A program made the translations under genes and the position numbers. Under the pieces are notes generated by a model that made no database searches, was not told where the DNA came from, and was given only the letters and a program-made list of their open reading frames with translations. 64,000 nucleotides of DNA, from NCBI GenBank assembly GCA_002189035.1, contig CM007989.1, forward strand, positions 1,736,001-1,800,000, in the 5' to 3' direction. The stretch comes from Utricularia gibba (lineage: Eukaryota > Streptophyta > Magnoliopsida > Lamiales > Lentibulariaceae). Positions 48,764 to 59,818 of this stretch are shown here, piece after piece; position 1 is the first letter of the stretch; every line of letters begins with the position of its first letter.

Positions 48764-50199
48764 TACCAGATATAAATGTAAACAAATGTATTATTTCAAG
48801 GAGTATTATATATTAGTTTATTTTATAAATCATTTAACGGGTACTTTCAATCCCGAATTTTAAATAATAAATATCGCAGTAAAATAAATGATTCAAATAT
48901 TGTGATTATTAATTGGTTTTTCACTAAATAATAATAAGAATAAATTCATGTTTTGATCGAGTTCACCGTACATGTCTATTTTGATGCTATTTACTCTATC
49001 GCATCATCACTCACTGCACGGTGAACTACAAAAGAAGAAGACTTTATTTTAAGGTAGAAATAAATAAATTACTCCAAGATTCCCAAAAATAAAATAATAA
49101 CAATAATAATACATAACAATTACAGAATCGCCCCTCGAGATCATTAATTAAGATCAGGTGGTCCCAATAACTAGAGAAAATTGAAAAAAAAAAGTGAATT
49201 TCATATATCGTTGACCGTCCTTTCGGGTAATAAAATTCCAAACCTGAACAATAAGCCGGGAAATGACACGTCAACCATCCCCATCCCTATCCCTTTTTAT
49301 CACTAACACATTTTTTTTTTTTTTTTACCATCAACATACATTATATTTTGTAAGATCCCATCCAAAAATCCAATATGGTTAGGATACGGGAGAGGAGGAG
49401 AATAAATAAAAATGATCGTATAAATTTGCATGAACCCTTTTTTTTTAATGATAATAATATAAAATATGAGAAAGTAAGTTGAATCTAAAGTAAATGATAT
49501 ATACAAGAAGAGTTAAGAGTTATAATATTTGATATTAGAATCAATTTTGAGATTATAGTCTACGATATAATAAACATGATTTGAGTTTTGAAGAAAAGGA
49601 TAAGTGTATAATGGTGAGGAAGGAAGACATACTTGCACATAGAGAGAATCTTATTTCAAGTTTAAACAAACCTTATAGGTTGTTTTTATTAATACCAATC
49701 AGAGCTTAGCTTCCCACGGGCAACTTTTTGTTTTTGTCAAGCGTGCGTTCCTGTTCTTGCAGTCTATAAATATACATGTCTAAAGCAAGAACCAACACAA
49801 AAGGTTGTTCTTTTTGTTGTAAATTCTTTCCCCTGGGTTGCTGGTTCTCGAGAAAGTCAGGCAAGTCTCGTTTCTGATTATTATGGGGTGTCTTGATCAG
49901 ATGAGCAAGAAGTAAAATGATATCGATTGCAAGTTTAAGCAGCACCCCTTCACGCAAACTGGAGGTTGGCAGACACTGCATACTTGGATACTTTCAAGCA
50001 GCAGGCCTGTAGAGGTCGGAACATATGATGATTCTGCAATCTGCGTCCATTTCATCAGTGGATTCTTCATCATGAGCTGAATCTTTTTTCTTTGTTGAAG
50101 CAGGGTTCCATTCTGTATAAACCATTGCTCGATCATAACCAATTGGAAGCCCAGAACGTGCATCATAGTTACACAGGCGGTTGTGTTGTGTCTGTGGCC
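48764..50199. other. Spacer upstream of Dof gene
   Basis: ATG7 3' UTR followed by AT-rich sequence with a poly-T/A character near 49310-49450. No coding frame is supported. The interval from about 49690 to 50199 is GC-richer and probably Dof leader. Confidence 0.5.
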
Positions 50200-50625
50200 A
50201 TGAATAGTTCACCAGGGATCAAGCTCTTTGGCGCCGTGATATCACCCAGAGCCACCGCCAACGACGGCGATCGAGAATCCAACAACTCGGACAACCCGGT
50301 ACCCGGGAAAGTAATCACTTGCCCGAGATGCAAAAGCATGGACACCAAGTTCTGCTACTTCAACAACTACAACGTGAATCAGCCAAGACATTTCTGCAGG
50401 GGCTGCCAGCGCTACTGGACGGCTGGAGGAGCCCTCCGGGATGTTCCCATCGGTGGCGGTCGCCGGAAGGGAAAGATCGCCGGCGAGCTGCCGGAGCTGC
50501 CCTATGGATACTTCTTTGATGGATCCAGCAGTCTTAAAGAGATCGGCTTCATCGACATCGCGGAGTTTGAGTCCCCTTCCTCCCGCGGGTTTGGATATCA
50601 TTTTCCGGCAAAGAAGCGGCGGTGA
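50200..50625 (+). CDS. Short cycling-Dof-like zinc-finger transcription factor
   Basis: A single exon of 141 residues from [11 protein letters not shown]; the frame is open upstream to 50092, but the GIKLFG start is the conserved N-terminus of the CDF/COG1 (Dof1.5) group. The Dof finger is complete: [20 protein letters not shown], then [20 protein letters not shown] and [12 protein letters not shown]. The protein ends only ~55 residues after the finger, with a basic tail PAKKRR, and lacks the FKF1/GI-binding C-terminus of large CDFs, so it resembles the short COG1-like branch. It is nuclear and binds AAAG cores. The frame is intact. Confidence 0.88.
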   Translation: MNSSPGIKLFGAVISPRATANDGDRESNNSDNPVPGKVITCPRCKSMDTKFCYFNNYNVNQPRHFCRGCQRYWTAGGALRDVPIGGGRRKGKIAGELPELPYGYFFDGSSSLKEIGFIDIAEFESPSSRGFGYHFPAKKRR

Positions 50626-51986
50626 AGCTCTAATGGTCAGAGCTATTTGATTTGTGGAATTCCCTTTTTTCCACGGTACAAAACTTGTAAAACCAAAAAA
50701 AAAAACGTCATAAATACTAAAATAAAGGCTTTGATTCCCTAGCTCCTAATTAAAAATGTCAATGTGCTTTTTTATTTAATCCTATGAAAATTAAATTAAT
50801 TAAGGTTTATTACACTAATACACAATTAAGAATAGGCATTATTGTAAGCTCCCTTTGTTCGGCAACCCAAGGGACAAGGCATTCATGTCCTCGCACTGTA
50901 CGTATCATAATTCAATGATAGTCGGAAGTCATTAATGCTAAAAAATAATTTTAATTAAGAAAAGTAAAAATAAAATATTATAGTAAATTTAATTATTATG
51001 TACTTAAGTAAATTATATTTAAATTAACACATATTACATAAGTAAAATATACATTTATTTTATACATACATATGTAAAATAAAATATTATATTTGATAAA
51101 TGTATTTAAAATAGATAATTTTTAGTAAATGTTAATTATATGCATAATTTTTATTCATATTTATTTCATAAATCTTGATCAACAAAATTTTGACCCAATT
51201 TGAAAATAAAAGATAAATATAAAACAGTTAGCATATTAATTTGCTAAAGTATTTATGTTAAAATATATGTTATGTTATATTATTTTTATTGGTTTTTTTA
51301 TGAAATATTCCAATTTATGTGTTTTTAACTAACAAAAGTTATAATTAGGGTTCACAACGAAATAAAGTCGTTATTATTTTTAATTTTTTCAAAATCGTTT
51401 TATTTTTCATAATTATACGTGCATAATCTCATTTGAAACCACAAAATTGTTTGAAAAAAAAAAAACCAAACACGTGCATATTTACAATGATGTGCTGCTG
51501 CAAATAGGGTTGGCTAATGAATCGAACGAGCCTAAACATGAAGTGTTCGTCATTTCATATTCTTTTGTTGACGATTTCGGATAAAAAATATTGTTTAAAT
51601 AGTGCGTGTTAAATATAAGCTATGTTCATATTCATTCATTTGATATTCAAATTGTATAGTTGTTGATGTTCCAAATTGTTCACGATCTTGTTCGTGTTCG
51701 TTCATTAAGGATTTCGAACAAAATTTTATGTTCGAACCGCAATTGATAATTGATTTGAACCACTTGGAAGGAACTGCTGGGTTGGTTAGCAAGTCCTTGC
51801 TGCAAATAGCATCAATATCCTAAGAAACAATATGGAAAAACAAGACTATGAAACAAAGTAAACAGGAGCACATAAGGTCATATATGACTGACTACAAACC
51901 CTAGATTCAGTTGCCAAGGTATGCGATGATCATATACACAGTACATTTGTGTGAATTTTTCATCCACGAATACGAGGAGTTTTCGT
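50626..51986. other. AT-rich spacer with repeat remnant
   Basis: Convergent interval between the Dof gene (+) and the GARP gene (minus). It is very AT-rich from 50760 to 51480. From about 51505 to 51780 there is sequence rich in gttcgtgttcgttcattaagg-like words, a common style of degenerate plant repeat. Confidence 0.5.
51505..51780. repeat. Possible degenerate dispersed repeat (TTCGTGTTCGTTCATTAAG type)
   Basis: Repeated words built on gttcg/cgaac (tcgaacgagcctaaacatg, gttcgtgttcgttcattaag, ttatgttcgaaccgc) occur without a coding frame. Similar words are frequent in decayed plant transposable elements. No terminal repeats or target-site duplication were identified. Confidence 0.35.
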
Positions 51987-53540
51987 CTAAGAGAGGGAAA
52001 GCTTCGTGTTAATGTTTGGATCAACATCTTTGGTCGAGTGCTTGAGCTCGTTGTTGGAGTAAAGACCGAGTCCAAGGCTAAGTCTCAAGTCATCGGGACA
52101 TTCATCATTCTTTGCTTCATTTCTCTGTTGGGTTAACGGCAACATGAATGGAAAGGAACTCAAAAGAATAACCATGGCGTTTGAAGTTTTTGTTACCTGG
52201 GGTATGATCATTGGCTTCTTCTGCTCGTCGGGATTGGTAACTGGGTTTGAAAGGCTCCAGAAAGATTGGTGTCCGAGGTTTGTGGTTGAAGAAGCTTTCA
52301 TTTCCAGAGGTGACCCTATTCTTTCTTCATTGGACCTGACCGAAGCGGTGTCCGGAGCCATCCTTGATCTGATCCGATCGTTGAGCTCTCGAGGAGATGA
52401 ATACGGCTGGTGAAATCTGCATCGATTCAGAAGATTAAAACCGAGAAACCATGTAAAAATCTGGGACACCGTATACCTGAGAGGTAAGGGCTTGGTGGTG
52501 TCATAGGGATGAAGACAATGAGGGTTTTGTGAGAAGCTTTGGAGGAAGTCACCGTTGGGACTTCGGTTGGGATCCGGATTCCTTACGAAGACGATGCCTC
52601 CGTTTTCGAATCTCAGCTGATGCAGAAAAGGGCTGCATCTGTTGTACGTTGCACCAAAAAACGGGTGTCTCCCATGAATTCCACCGGAAGGCCTATTTGT
52701 ATGACCTACCACTGCATCCACATGGAGTTGGTTAGTTCTGTAACCTTAAAACAGAACTGTAATAACCATAGAGAAGTTAATGCACCTTTCCCAGACTCAT
52801 CCAGCTTCTTGCTTCTGTACATCTGAACCACAACCATACAATGTAATAGTGAGGCATTTTTTTTTCTTAGGGGTTTTGGGAAAAGTTTTTCACGAGATTT
52901 AGAGATCGGAATGTGCCCAATTATCATGGTGATCATTATGTGCAGAGATAGGTGAGTGACGACCAAGGACATTGACTGAGAGATTATTAGGGTTTGAAAC
53001 CTTTCTTGCGCAAAGCTGGGAATTTTGGATGTACCTGTAGATGGCTTTTAACATGGGAGATGCTGAGCCCCCTGACATTCATCAGCTGGAGAACGGACTT
53101 CGGAGTTGCTCCTAAGGGAAAAAAGCCGCCGGAAAATGTCGAATGTTATGCGTAAAAATCGAAGAAAAGAGCGCAAGATTTGCAAAGCGCCACAACTCAC
53201 TTTCTTGTCCACCTAACCTCTCTACAGCACGAACAAATGAGTGATGAAGATCGGAAGTCCAACGCAGCCGAGGCGTTTTTGATCGAATATATTGTCGAAC
53301 ATTCGACTTTCGCTCGGTCCCTTCACCGGAGTGAGAACTGATATCACCGGATTTTTCCCCTTTAGTCTTCTCATCACCAACAACGTTGCTCCCACCTTCT
53401 TCATTCAAGTCAACCGACGAATTATTCTCCGATGAATACGACCGTACTTTTTCAGTTGCCCCTCCTGCTGCTTCATCGGTGATCGCCTTCTTGTCGTCCG
53501 CCATGGAGGATAAGCTCATCCCAGCATACTCCCTGTTCAC
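51987..53540 (-). CDS. GARP (MYB-like SHAQKYF-type) transcription factor with EAR motifs
   Basis: Exons: 53201-53540, 53035-53111, 52786-52822, 52477-52711 and 51987-52416, joining in phase to 372 residues; the last two may be one exon, because the 60 bases between them are open in the same frame. The GARP domain spans exons 1-3: RSKTPRLRWTSDLHHSFVRA, VERLGGQERATPKSVLQLMN, VRGLSISHVKSHLQ and MYRSKKL. The segment normally reading PKLVLQ has Ser here. C-terminal DLRLSLGLGL and TKLSLS are EAR-type repression motifs, so a transcriptional repressor is likely. The domain resembles the PHL/KANADI-related GARP group of plant nuclear regulators. MSLSSM at 53519 is an alternative start. Confidence 0.85.
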
Positions 53541-56181
53541 AAAGAGGAAAAGAAAACCCTAAAAGAGATGAGGAAGCTTTTCGGAACGAACTTGCAGGGA
53601 AACCTAGAAGGGTTTCTTTAGATCTGGAAATGGAAGACAGCAGCAATTGATGCCTTATAAACAAACAACAAAGGGGTTGAAAGGTTCAAGTTCTTGGGAG
53701 AAGAAAAGCAGGAGAAAGAGTTAGAGATGGGAACAAATACCTGCTCCTTGCTTTGTTTATGGAGGTTGGAAGCTAACTATTCAACAACGGAATTAAATTC
53801 GAATGGAGGATTCATTTGATGTGAGATTTTGTAACTAGACTTTCAAGCAAATGTCACCTTTTCATAATGGAAAAAAGGGGCCTTCATATTCAGACAGCAG
53901 AACTGAGAGTTCAACAGTTCTCAGACAATCTCCTTGTAATAATGCAATTATTCTCATATTATAGGCTCCAGATGAGCATGGTCCCGTCAGTCATCATGTG
54001 ACTTCCTTCAACTTTCTCACCCTGCCTTCGTCCTTTTATTTTAAAAAAACTCATTATTGTTACATTACTGATCTTTTATCTTGCATTTGGTATCTGCTTT
54101 TCAACTCATTCCACCCAAGCTCAGAAGACGCATATATAGAGATGTACTGCTTGCTTAAACTAATGGGGTTTTGTTAGTCAAAAAACTCATTAAAATCTTG
54201 AATGGGCAGCTGTGGGATACTTGTTTTTCCATTGAAGAAGACAGCATATTCTATTCTGAGGTGCTGTGTTGCTTGTGTTGGATAGTTCTTATGCCGCCAC
54301 GTACGCAGCTGATCCACCTCCACCCGTTGAGGATTGAGATTAGGTAGGCTTGGACATTGGATTGAATCAAGAACATGAAATAAATGATACCACTGCTGCG
54401 CTGAAATCCTGTGGGACTTCTGAGCCCCCAGCATGACATACCCATGTGGAGAAATGGACGACATCTGCTACCTGAGTGCGTTTTTCTAGTTCACACATCC
54501 CTCCATCAATAATCAAGTATTCATGTTTTTGATCTAGCTCGACCATGTGCTTAATAAGATAAGCAAGATTTGAAATATTACAACGAATAATCTTATATTA
54601 GAAAGTAAAATGAATTAATGAAGTATATAAAAAATTATAAATTATGAGTTTTTGATTGAACCTAATTTTTTATAATATAATTTATATTTATTGTATATTT
54701 AAATTTCAGATATGTTATCTTTACCCATTAGATTTTTCATTTCAACATGTAAGACATTTTACATAACCCCTTCAACCATATTCTTGATCTAAAGTGTGTG
54801 ACATATCATAAGAACCAATTATAACAAACTTGCATCCCTTATATAAATCATGATATTTCGTTTTCATTTCTCAATGCGTCGTTATCAAATTGATGAAAAA
54901 GATGTGTTCTAAATCTGATCTACACCAGCTTATTGTTATTATTTTGTATTAGGATCCTTAATGTAAAATGATTAAGCATAATGAGGGGAGCTTAGTTTTG
55001 GATGACAAAAGTCAAAGGTAGGGGGCATTGAGGAAGGGTGATTAATTGAACTTGGGGGGTACGGACAGCTGCCACTTCCTTAAGGGTAGGTCTGTAGGGG
55101 GTTATTATTGTTCATTTTTCAACAGACTTTCCGGTCACGGGCAGGAGGTGAATTAGTATGACCCGAGAAGCTCCGGTGGGGGCCCCGCTCAGGATTCATA
55201 CACATATTACTTAATTACCTTCTAGCTAGACTTATAATTCGCCTCTAATCATGATTAATTAATATTTAATTAATGGCGCATTTCTACATCTGAGGCAATT
55301 AAAAGCAAAAAAGCAAGTAGAAAGGGGCCGCCACGTCCATCAAACGCGTCATGGGCTGGGAACAGTTTCGGCCCAACACTATAAATTCGTTTTTCCATTC
55401 ATTGCAATAGAGAGTCTAGGGTCCTACTAATGATATCTAATATTAATTACCGATGCAATAGAATAGGTATTTAAATAGAGTGATTTTCATAATTGTATGC
55501 GAACGATTTTTCCGAAAAAAGGATGTAAAACCGTAAAATTGAGTATTTAAAAAGAACAATATTGTACAAGATTGAGATAAATCGTGACATTATTTTTTCT
55601 TTGTTTGAAGGGTATAATTTAGTCTTCCTTTTGAAAATTTATTCTTAGATTCGTTTATTTGTTGAAATATATATTTTTTAAAATCTTTTTTATTTGGTAG
55701 ACGTATTTTTAATAGATTATTCGTTTATATTCAAAAAATATAAATTTTATCAATTTATTTTAAATGCTTTATATATTTATCTACATAAATATTATCCAAA
55801 TATATTTGTTTCCGGGTCATTGAATGGAATTCAAAGCAGCTAAAATAAGGGGTGTTCATATTACGAATCTTGTTCAGTCCGAGTGAGAATGAGGTAACAT
55901 TTGTGCCACAAATAACGACATCGTTGACTTTTTAGGATCGTTAACCACTAATTAAAGCGTGGAATTTTCAAGAATGTCGACATCTCCATAAGGGGTGTCA
56001 CCACGCTATGAGAATCCCCCCGGAAAAGTCAGCAACGGCCGCTGGTTTTTCGGTACATCACGCGTTGGAGATCTTGATTTATATAGGTGGGTGGGGGATC
56101 GGATGCCGACGAAATGACTGGCTGACTGACTGACTGACGGACGGACTTTGTTGGGAAACGGAGACCGCTGCTCAGCAATAG
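53541..56181. other. Long divergent spacer
   Basis: Between the GARP gene (minus) and the ZIP gene (+). GARP leader and promoter occupy the left end. A minus-strand frame of 96 codons at 54174-54464 begins with ATG but shows no domain. 54500-55900 is AT-rich with no supported gene. Near 56100 a (GACT)n-like stretch (ctggctgactgactgactgac) precedes the ZIP start. Confidence 0.5.
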
Positions 56182-57403
56182 ATGAGGACTTTTTGCTTGG
56201 CCTTCCTGTTCCTGCTACCGGCGGTGGTCCTCGGTGACTGCACGTGCGACATCGGGGTGGAGGGGAGGGCGACCGGAGGAGCCTCGCCCTGAAATACAAG
56301 TTGGCGGCGATCGCGTCTATTTTGGTGGCGGGGGCGATCGGGGTTGGGCTGCCGACGCTGGGGAGGAAGATATTCCCTGCTCTCAGCCCGGAGAGGAACT
56401 TTTTCTTCATCGTGAAGGCGTTCGCTGCGGGAGTGATTCTCGCCACCGGCTTCATCCACGTCTTGCCAGATGCTTTTGATGACTTGTCATCCCCATGCCT
56501 CGATCAGAACCCCTGGGGGAGCTTCCCTTTTGCAGGATTCATCGCCATGGTTGCTGCTATTGGGACTCTCATGGTCGACACCTACGCCACGTCGTACTAC
56601 CACCACCGTGGATCGAACACCACCTCCGGCGCTGCTGACGTGGAAGCCGCCGCTAAAACGTACGATGGCCACACACATACACATACACATGCGCATGATC
56701 ACGCCCATGGTCTGCCTTCCGATAAAGTTCAACTACTCCGCCACCGTGTTATCTCTCAGGTATATATATTTTCTCGGTGACCTCTTTTTCCCATTTTTCC
56801 CCAAAGCTTGTTCATGATCCGCTCCAAATCGGCTGCTCCTGTTTTGATCTCAATTCTATTACGGTGAAGGTGCTGGAGCTTGGGATTATTGTGCATTCAG
56901 TGATAATCGGGATTGCCCTGGGAGCATCAGAGAACCCATCAACGATAAGACCACTCATCGGAGCGCTGACATTCCACCAGTTGTTCGAAGGGATGGGGCT
57001 CGGTGGGTGCATTTCACAGGTACTCTCTTCATGAATCTGCGGTTGATCTGGGAAGCCATCCAGTTTACCAACCTTGCTGCGTATGCCCGCAATACAGGGA
57101 AATTTCAAGGCTAAAACAGTGGCCACCATGGCAGCCTTCTTCTCCCTGACGACTCCGGTCGGCATCGCCATTGGGATCGGGATAACGAACGTGTATAGCG
57201 AGACGAGTCCAACGGCGCTGATAGTGCAGGGGGTCTTCAACTCCGCGTCGTCGGGGATTCTGATATACATGGCTCTGGTGGATCTTCTGGCTGCTGATTT
57301 TATGAGCTCCAAGATTCAGGGGAACTGGAAGTTGCAGGGTGCAGCCAATTTGTCTCTTCTTTTGGGAGCCGGCTGCATGGCACTTTTGGCCAAGTGGGCG
57401 TAG
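56182..57403 (+). CDS. ZIP-family zinc/iron transporter, one frame break
   Basis: Three exons: 56182-56759, 56870-57019 and 57098-57403. A signal-like start ([17 protein letters not shown]) precedes the ZIP core: [20 protein letters not shown] (TM1), [20 protein letters not shown] (TM2), [20 protein letters not shown] (TM3), a His-rich variable loop [13 protein letters not shown], then TM4-TM5 with [12 protein letters not shown] and [14 protein letters not shown] carrying the metal-binding His/Glu, and TM6-8 ending LLAKWA. Near 56252-56255 the frame breaks (GACATCGGGGTGGAGG): one additional G links CTCDIG to [13 protein letters not shown], giving 344 residues in phase, standard for plant ZIPs. 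It imports divalent metals at the plasma membrane or another membrane. Confidence 0.92.
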
Positions 57404-58113
57404 AAATTGGATCATCGTGAGGATGAACATAAAAGCGAAACATCAGCAGAAGAAGCAGCAGCATAGGTTTTCTTACTTGAATCAACACACCATGAGTGAG
57501 TTACATACAGTGTTTTCACCACAAATTCATTCCAGAGTAGCAGAGCCAATCCATCAACAGAGTAGATTATACATACATAAGTAGTAGCACCAAAATTCAC
57601 CATCCAAATTTGACACATTCTATTCTAATAAATAATTACATATCGAAAAATTAAAATAAAATAATAAAAAATATAAAAAATTATAAATTACTAATAATCA
57701 ATTGTATTTAATTTTTTTAATATAAATTAAAAAAACAAGACCCCTTTGCATAATACTATAAGTAAGAATATTGGATTTTTCTGGATGCATGTTTATTGTG
57801 TAGTTAAATGATAGTTTGAATCATTGGATTTTCAATTTCAACAGATACCTCGAAAAATCCATCCGTCAAAAAACATTGGCCTGGATTAGATTGTATTTAT
57901 GTGCAAATTGCAGTATTAAGCAACAGTTTCATAAGAGCATCCGCCAATCCTTTTTGTGTGGTGTGGAAGCATTTTGCTGCGCCGAGGTCTATGAGTCGTA
58001 TTCACTCTTCCCACTAGGAACCATATTCGCAATTAATAAATGTAGTGCAAGTTGTGCTCCGATTACCAGCAAGCGGAGCAGAGCAGAGCAGAACCAGCGC
58101 AGCCCCAAGCAGG
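57404..58113. other. Spacer upstream of glycosyltransferase pair
   Basis: ZIP 3' UTR, then an AT-rich stretch (57620-57760), then the promoter of the first glycosyltransferase. No coding frame is supported. Confidence 0.55.
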
Positions 58114-59550
58114 ATGAAGAAGACGCTTGATTTGGTGTTCATTCCGTTTCCTGGGGTGAGTCACCTCGTCTCCAGTGTCGAAGCAGCCAAGCTCCTCCTC
58201 CGCCGCGATGGCCACCGCGGCCGTCTCGCGGTCACCGTCCTTACCATGAAACTGGCGAGCGAACGTCATCTGGAGGGGTATTTGCAGAAGGTGTCCTCAG
58301 ATCCGGACACCCCCACGGCCCTCCGATTCATCCCTCTGACTCCTCAGCAGCCCGGCTCCACAGCAACCTCCTTCCAGTACATCGAAAGCCTTAAGGATTC
58401 CGTCAGGGAGCTACTGATTTCCGATCAACTCATGGACCAGTCTCGCCGGGTTGGGGGACTCGTCGTGGGGATGTTCTGTACGATATTCATGGAGATCGCC
58501 GCCGAGCTCGGTATCCCTGTCTACGTATTCTACACCTCAGGGGCATGTCCTCTGGTACTGATATCCCATCTTCTGAAGCAGGAAGATTTGGATCTCACCC
58601 AATACTGCGACTCCGATGCTGAGTTGAGTATCCCCTGTTTTTCTTCTCCGGTTCCGGCAAAAGTTATACCTCGTTCTCTAGTTGAAGCGAGCCCCTTCAG
58701 GGACTTCGTCATTTCCAGCTTCAGGAGGATAATTCAATCGAGGGGTATCTTGGTTAACACCTTCTCCGATATGGAATCCCTTGCGATCGAGTCTGCAACT
58801 TCCGACCACAAAATCCCAAAGCTTTATCCCGTCGGGCCCATTCTCAACTTGCCTACTGTAACCAAATCACCCGATGACGTCATCGGAAAGTGGCTCGACG
58901 ATCAGCCCGAGAGTTCGGTTGTTTTTCTTTGCTTCGGAAGCATGGGGAGCTTCGAAGAGACACAAATCAGGGAAATCGCGACGGCATTGGAGAAATCCGG
59001 AATCCGTTTCCTATGGTCACTGAGGAAGCCGCCGGGAAAGGAGAGTGGGGCTTTGCAGTTCACCTCCGACTACGAAAGCTTCGAGGGTATTCTGCCCGAG
59101 GGTTTCCTGAATCGGACCGAAGGAATCGGGAAGGTGATCGGATGGGCGCCGCAGGCAGCGGTGCTGGCCCATCCCGCAGTGGGGGGATTCATTTCTCACT
59201 GCGGATGGAATTCCACTCTGGAGAGCGTGTGGTTCGGCGTTCCGGTGGCGACATTTCCCCTGTCGGCAGAGCAGCAGGTGAACGCGTTTCATCTCGTGAG
59301 GGAACTGAATATGGCAGAGGAGATCAGGGTTGACTACAATGTGGGGTCCATGGGCGGTGCCCCGTCAGAGATCGTCGGCGCAGAGGACATCGAAGCGGCG
59401 ATAAGGAGGCTGGTGATCGGAGACGGAGAAGTGAGGAGGAAGGTGAAAGAGATGCAGAGCAAGAGCAGATTGGCTCTGGAGGAAGGTGGCCCCTCCTACA
59501 ACGCACTCAATCATTTCATCGAGGATGTAATCTCAAACATTTCACCTTAA
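58114..59550 (+). CDS. Family-1 UDP-glycosyltransferase (UGT71/88-like), tandem copy 1
   Basis: A single exon of 478 residues from ATG 58114; upstream in-frame codons look like leader. The N-terminal FIPFPGVSH carries the likely catalytic His (residue 17), with an acidic partner expected near VVGMFCTIFMEIA. The PSPG box for UDP-sugar binding starts at about residue 344: WAPQAAVLAHPAVGGF, then HCGWNSTLESVWFGVP and PLSAEQQ. The final residue of the PSPG is Gln, usual for UDP-glucose users. Sequence style is that of the UGT71/UGT88 branch acting on flavonoids and other phenolics, but the acceptor cannot be read from sequence. It is cytosolic with no signal peptide. The next gene is a paralogue in tandem 268 bases downstream. 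Confidence 0.9.
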   Translation: MKKTLDLVFIPFPGVSHLVSSVEAAKLLLRRDGHRGRLAVTVLTMKLASERHLEGYLQKVSSDPDTPTALRFIPLTPQQPGSTATSFQYIESLKDSVRELLISDQLMDQSRRVGGLVVGMFCTIFMEIAAELGIPVYVFYTSGACPLVLISHLLKQEDLDLTQYCDSDAELSIPCFSSPVPAKVIPRSLVEASPFRDFVISSFRRIIQSRGILVNTFSDMESLAIESATSDHKIPKLYPVGPILNLPTVTKSPDDVIGKWLDDQPESSVVFLCFGSMGSFEETQIREIATALEKSGIRFLWSLRKPPGKESGALQFTSDYESFEGILPEGFLNRTEGIGKVIGWAPQAAVLAHPAVGGFISHCGWNSTLESVWFGVPVATFPLSAEQQVNAFHLVRELNMAEEIRVDYNVGSMGGAPSEIVGAEDIEAAIRRLVIGDGEVRRKVKEMQSKSRLALEEGGPSYNALNHFIEDVISNISP

Positions 59551-59818
59551 AAATAATTAATATTGTCGGCCAATTTATTTAGTTAGATATTAAATTTAAA
59601 ATAATTAAATATTTCAATATATCAGCATTATTACATATATGGTGAAATATTCGTTCAAAAAAAATTAAAATCAAATTTAGTGTAATACAAGTAAATATGA
59701 AAATTTAAATATATTTAATACAATTAATTAGAAAATTATGTACATTTAAATTAAAATAATCCTTTAAATCGTGGATAAGTTCCCATAGATAACGTGGCTG
59801 AGAGCCGGAGTTTTCGCA

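Noticed and set aside
54174-54464. 96-codon minus-strand frame in the GARP-ZIP spacer
   Set aside because: No recognisable domain or splice context; length is within chance for this stretch.
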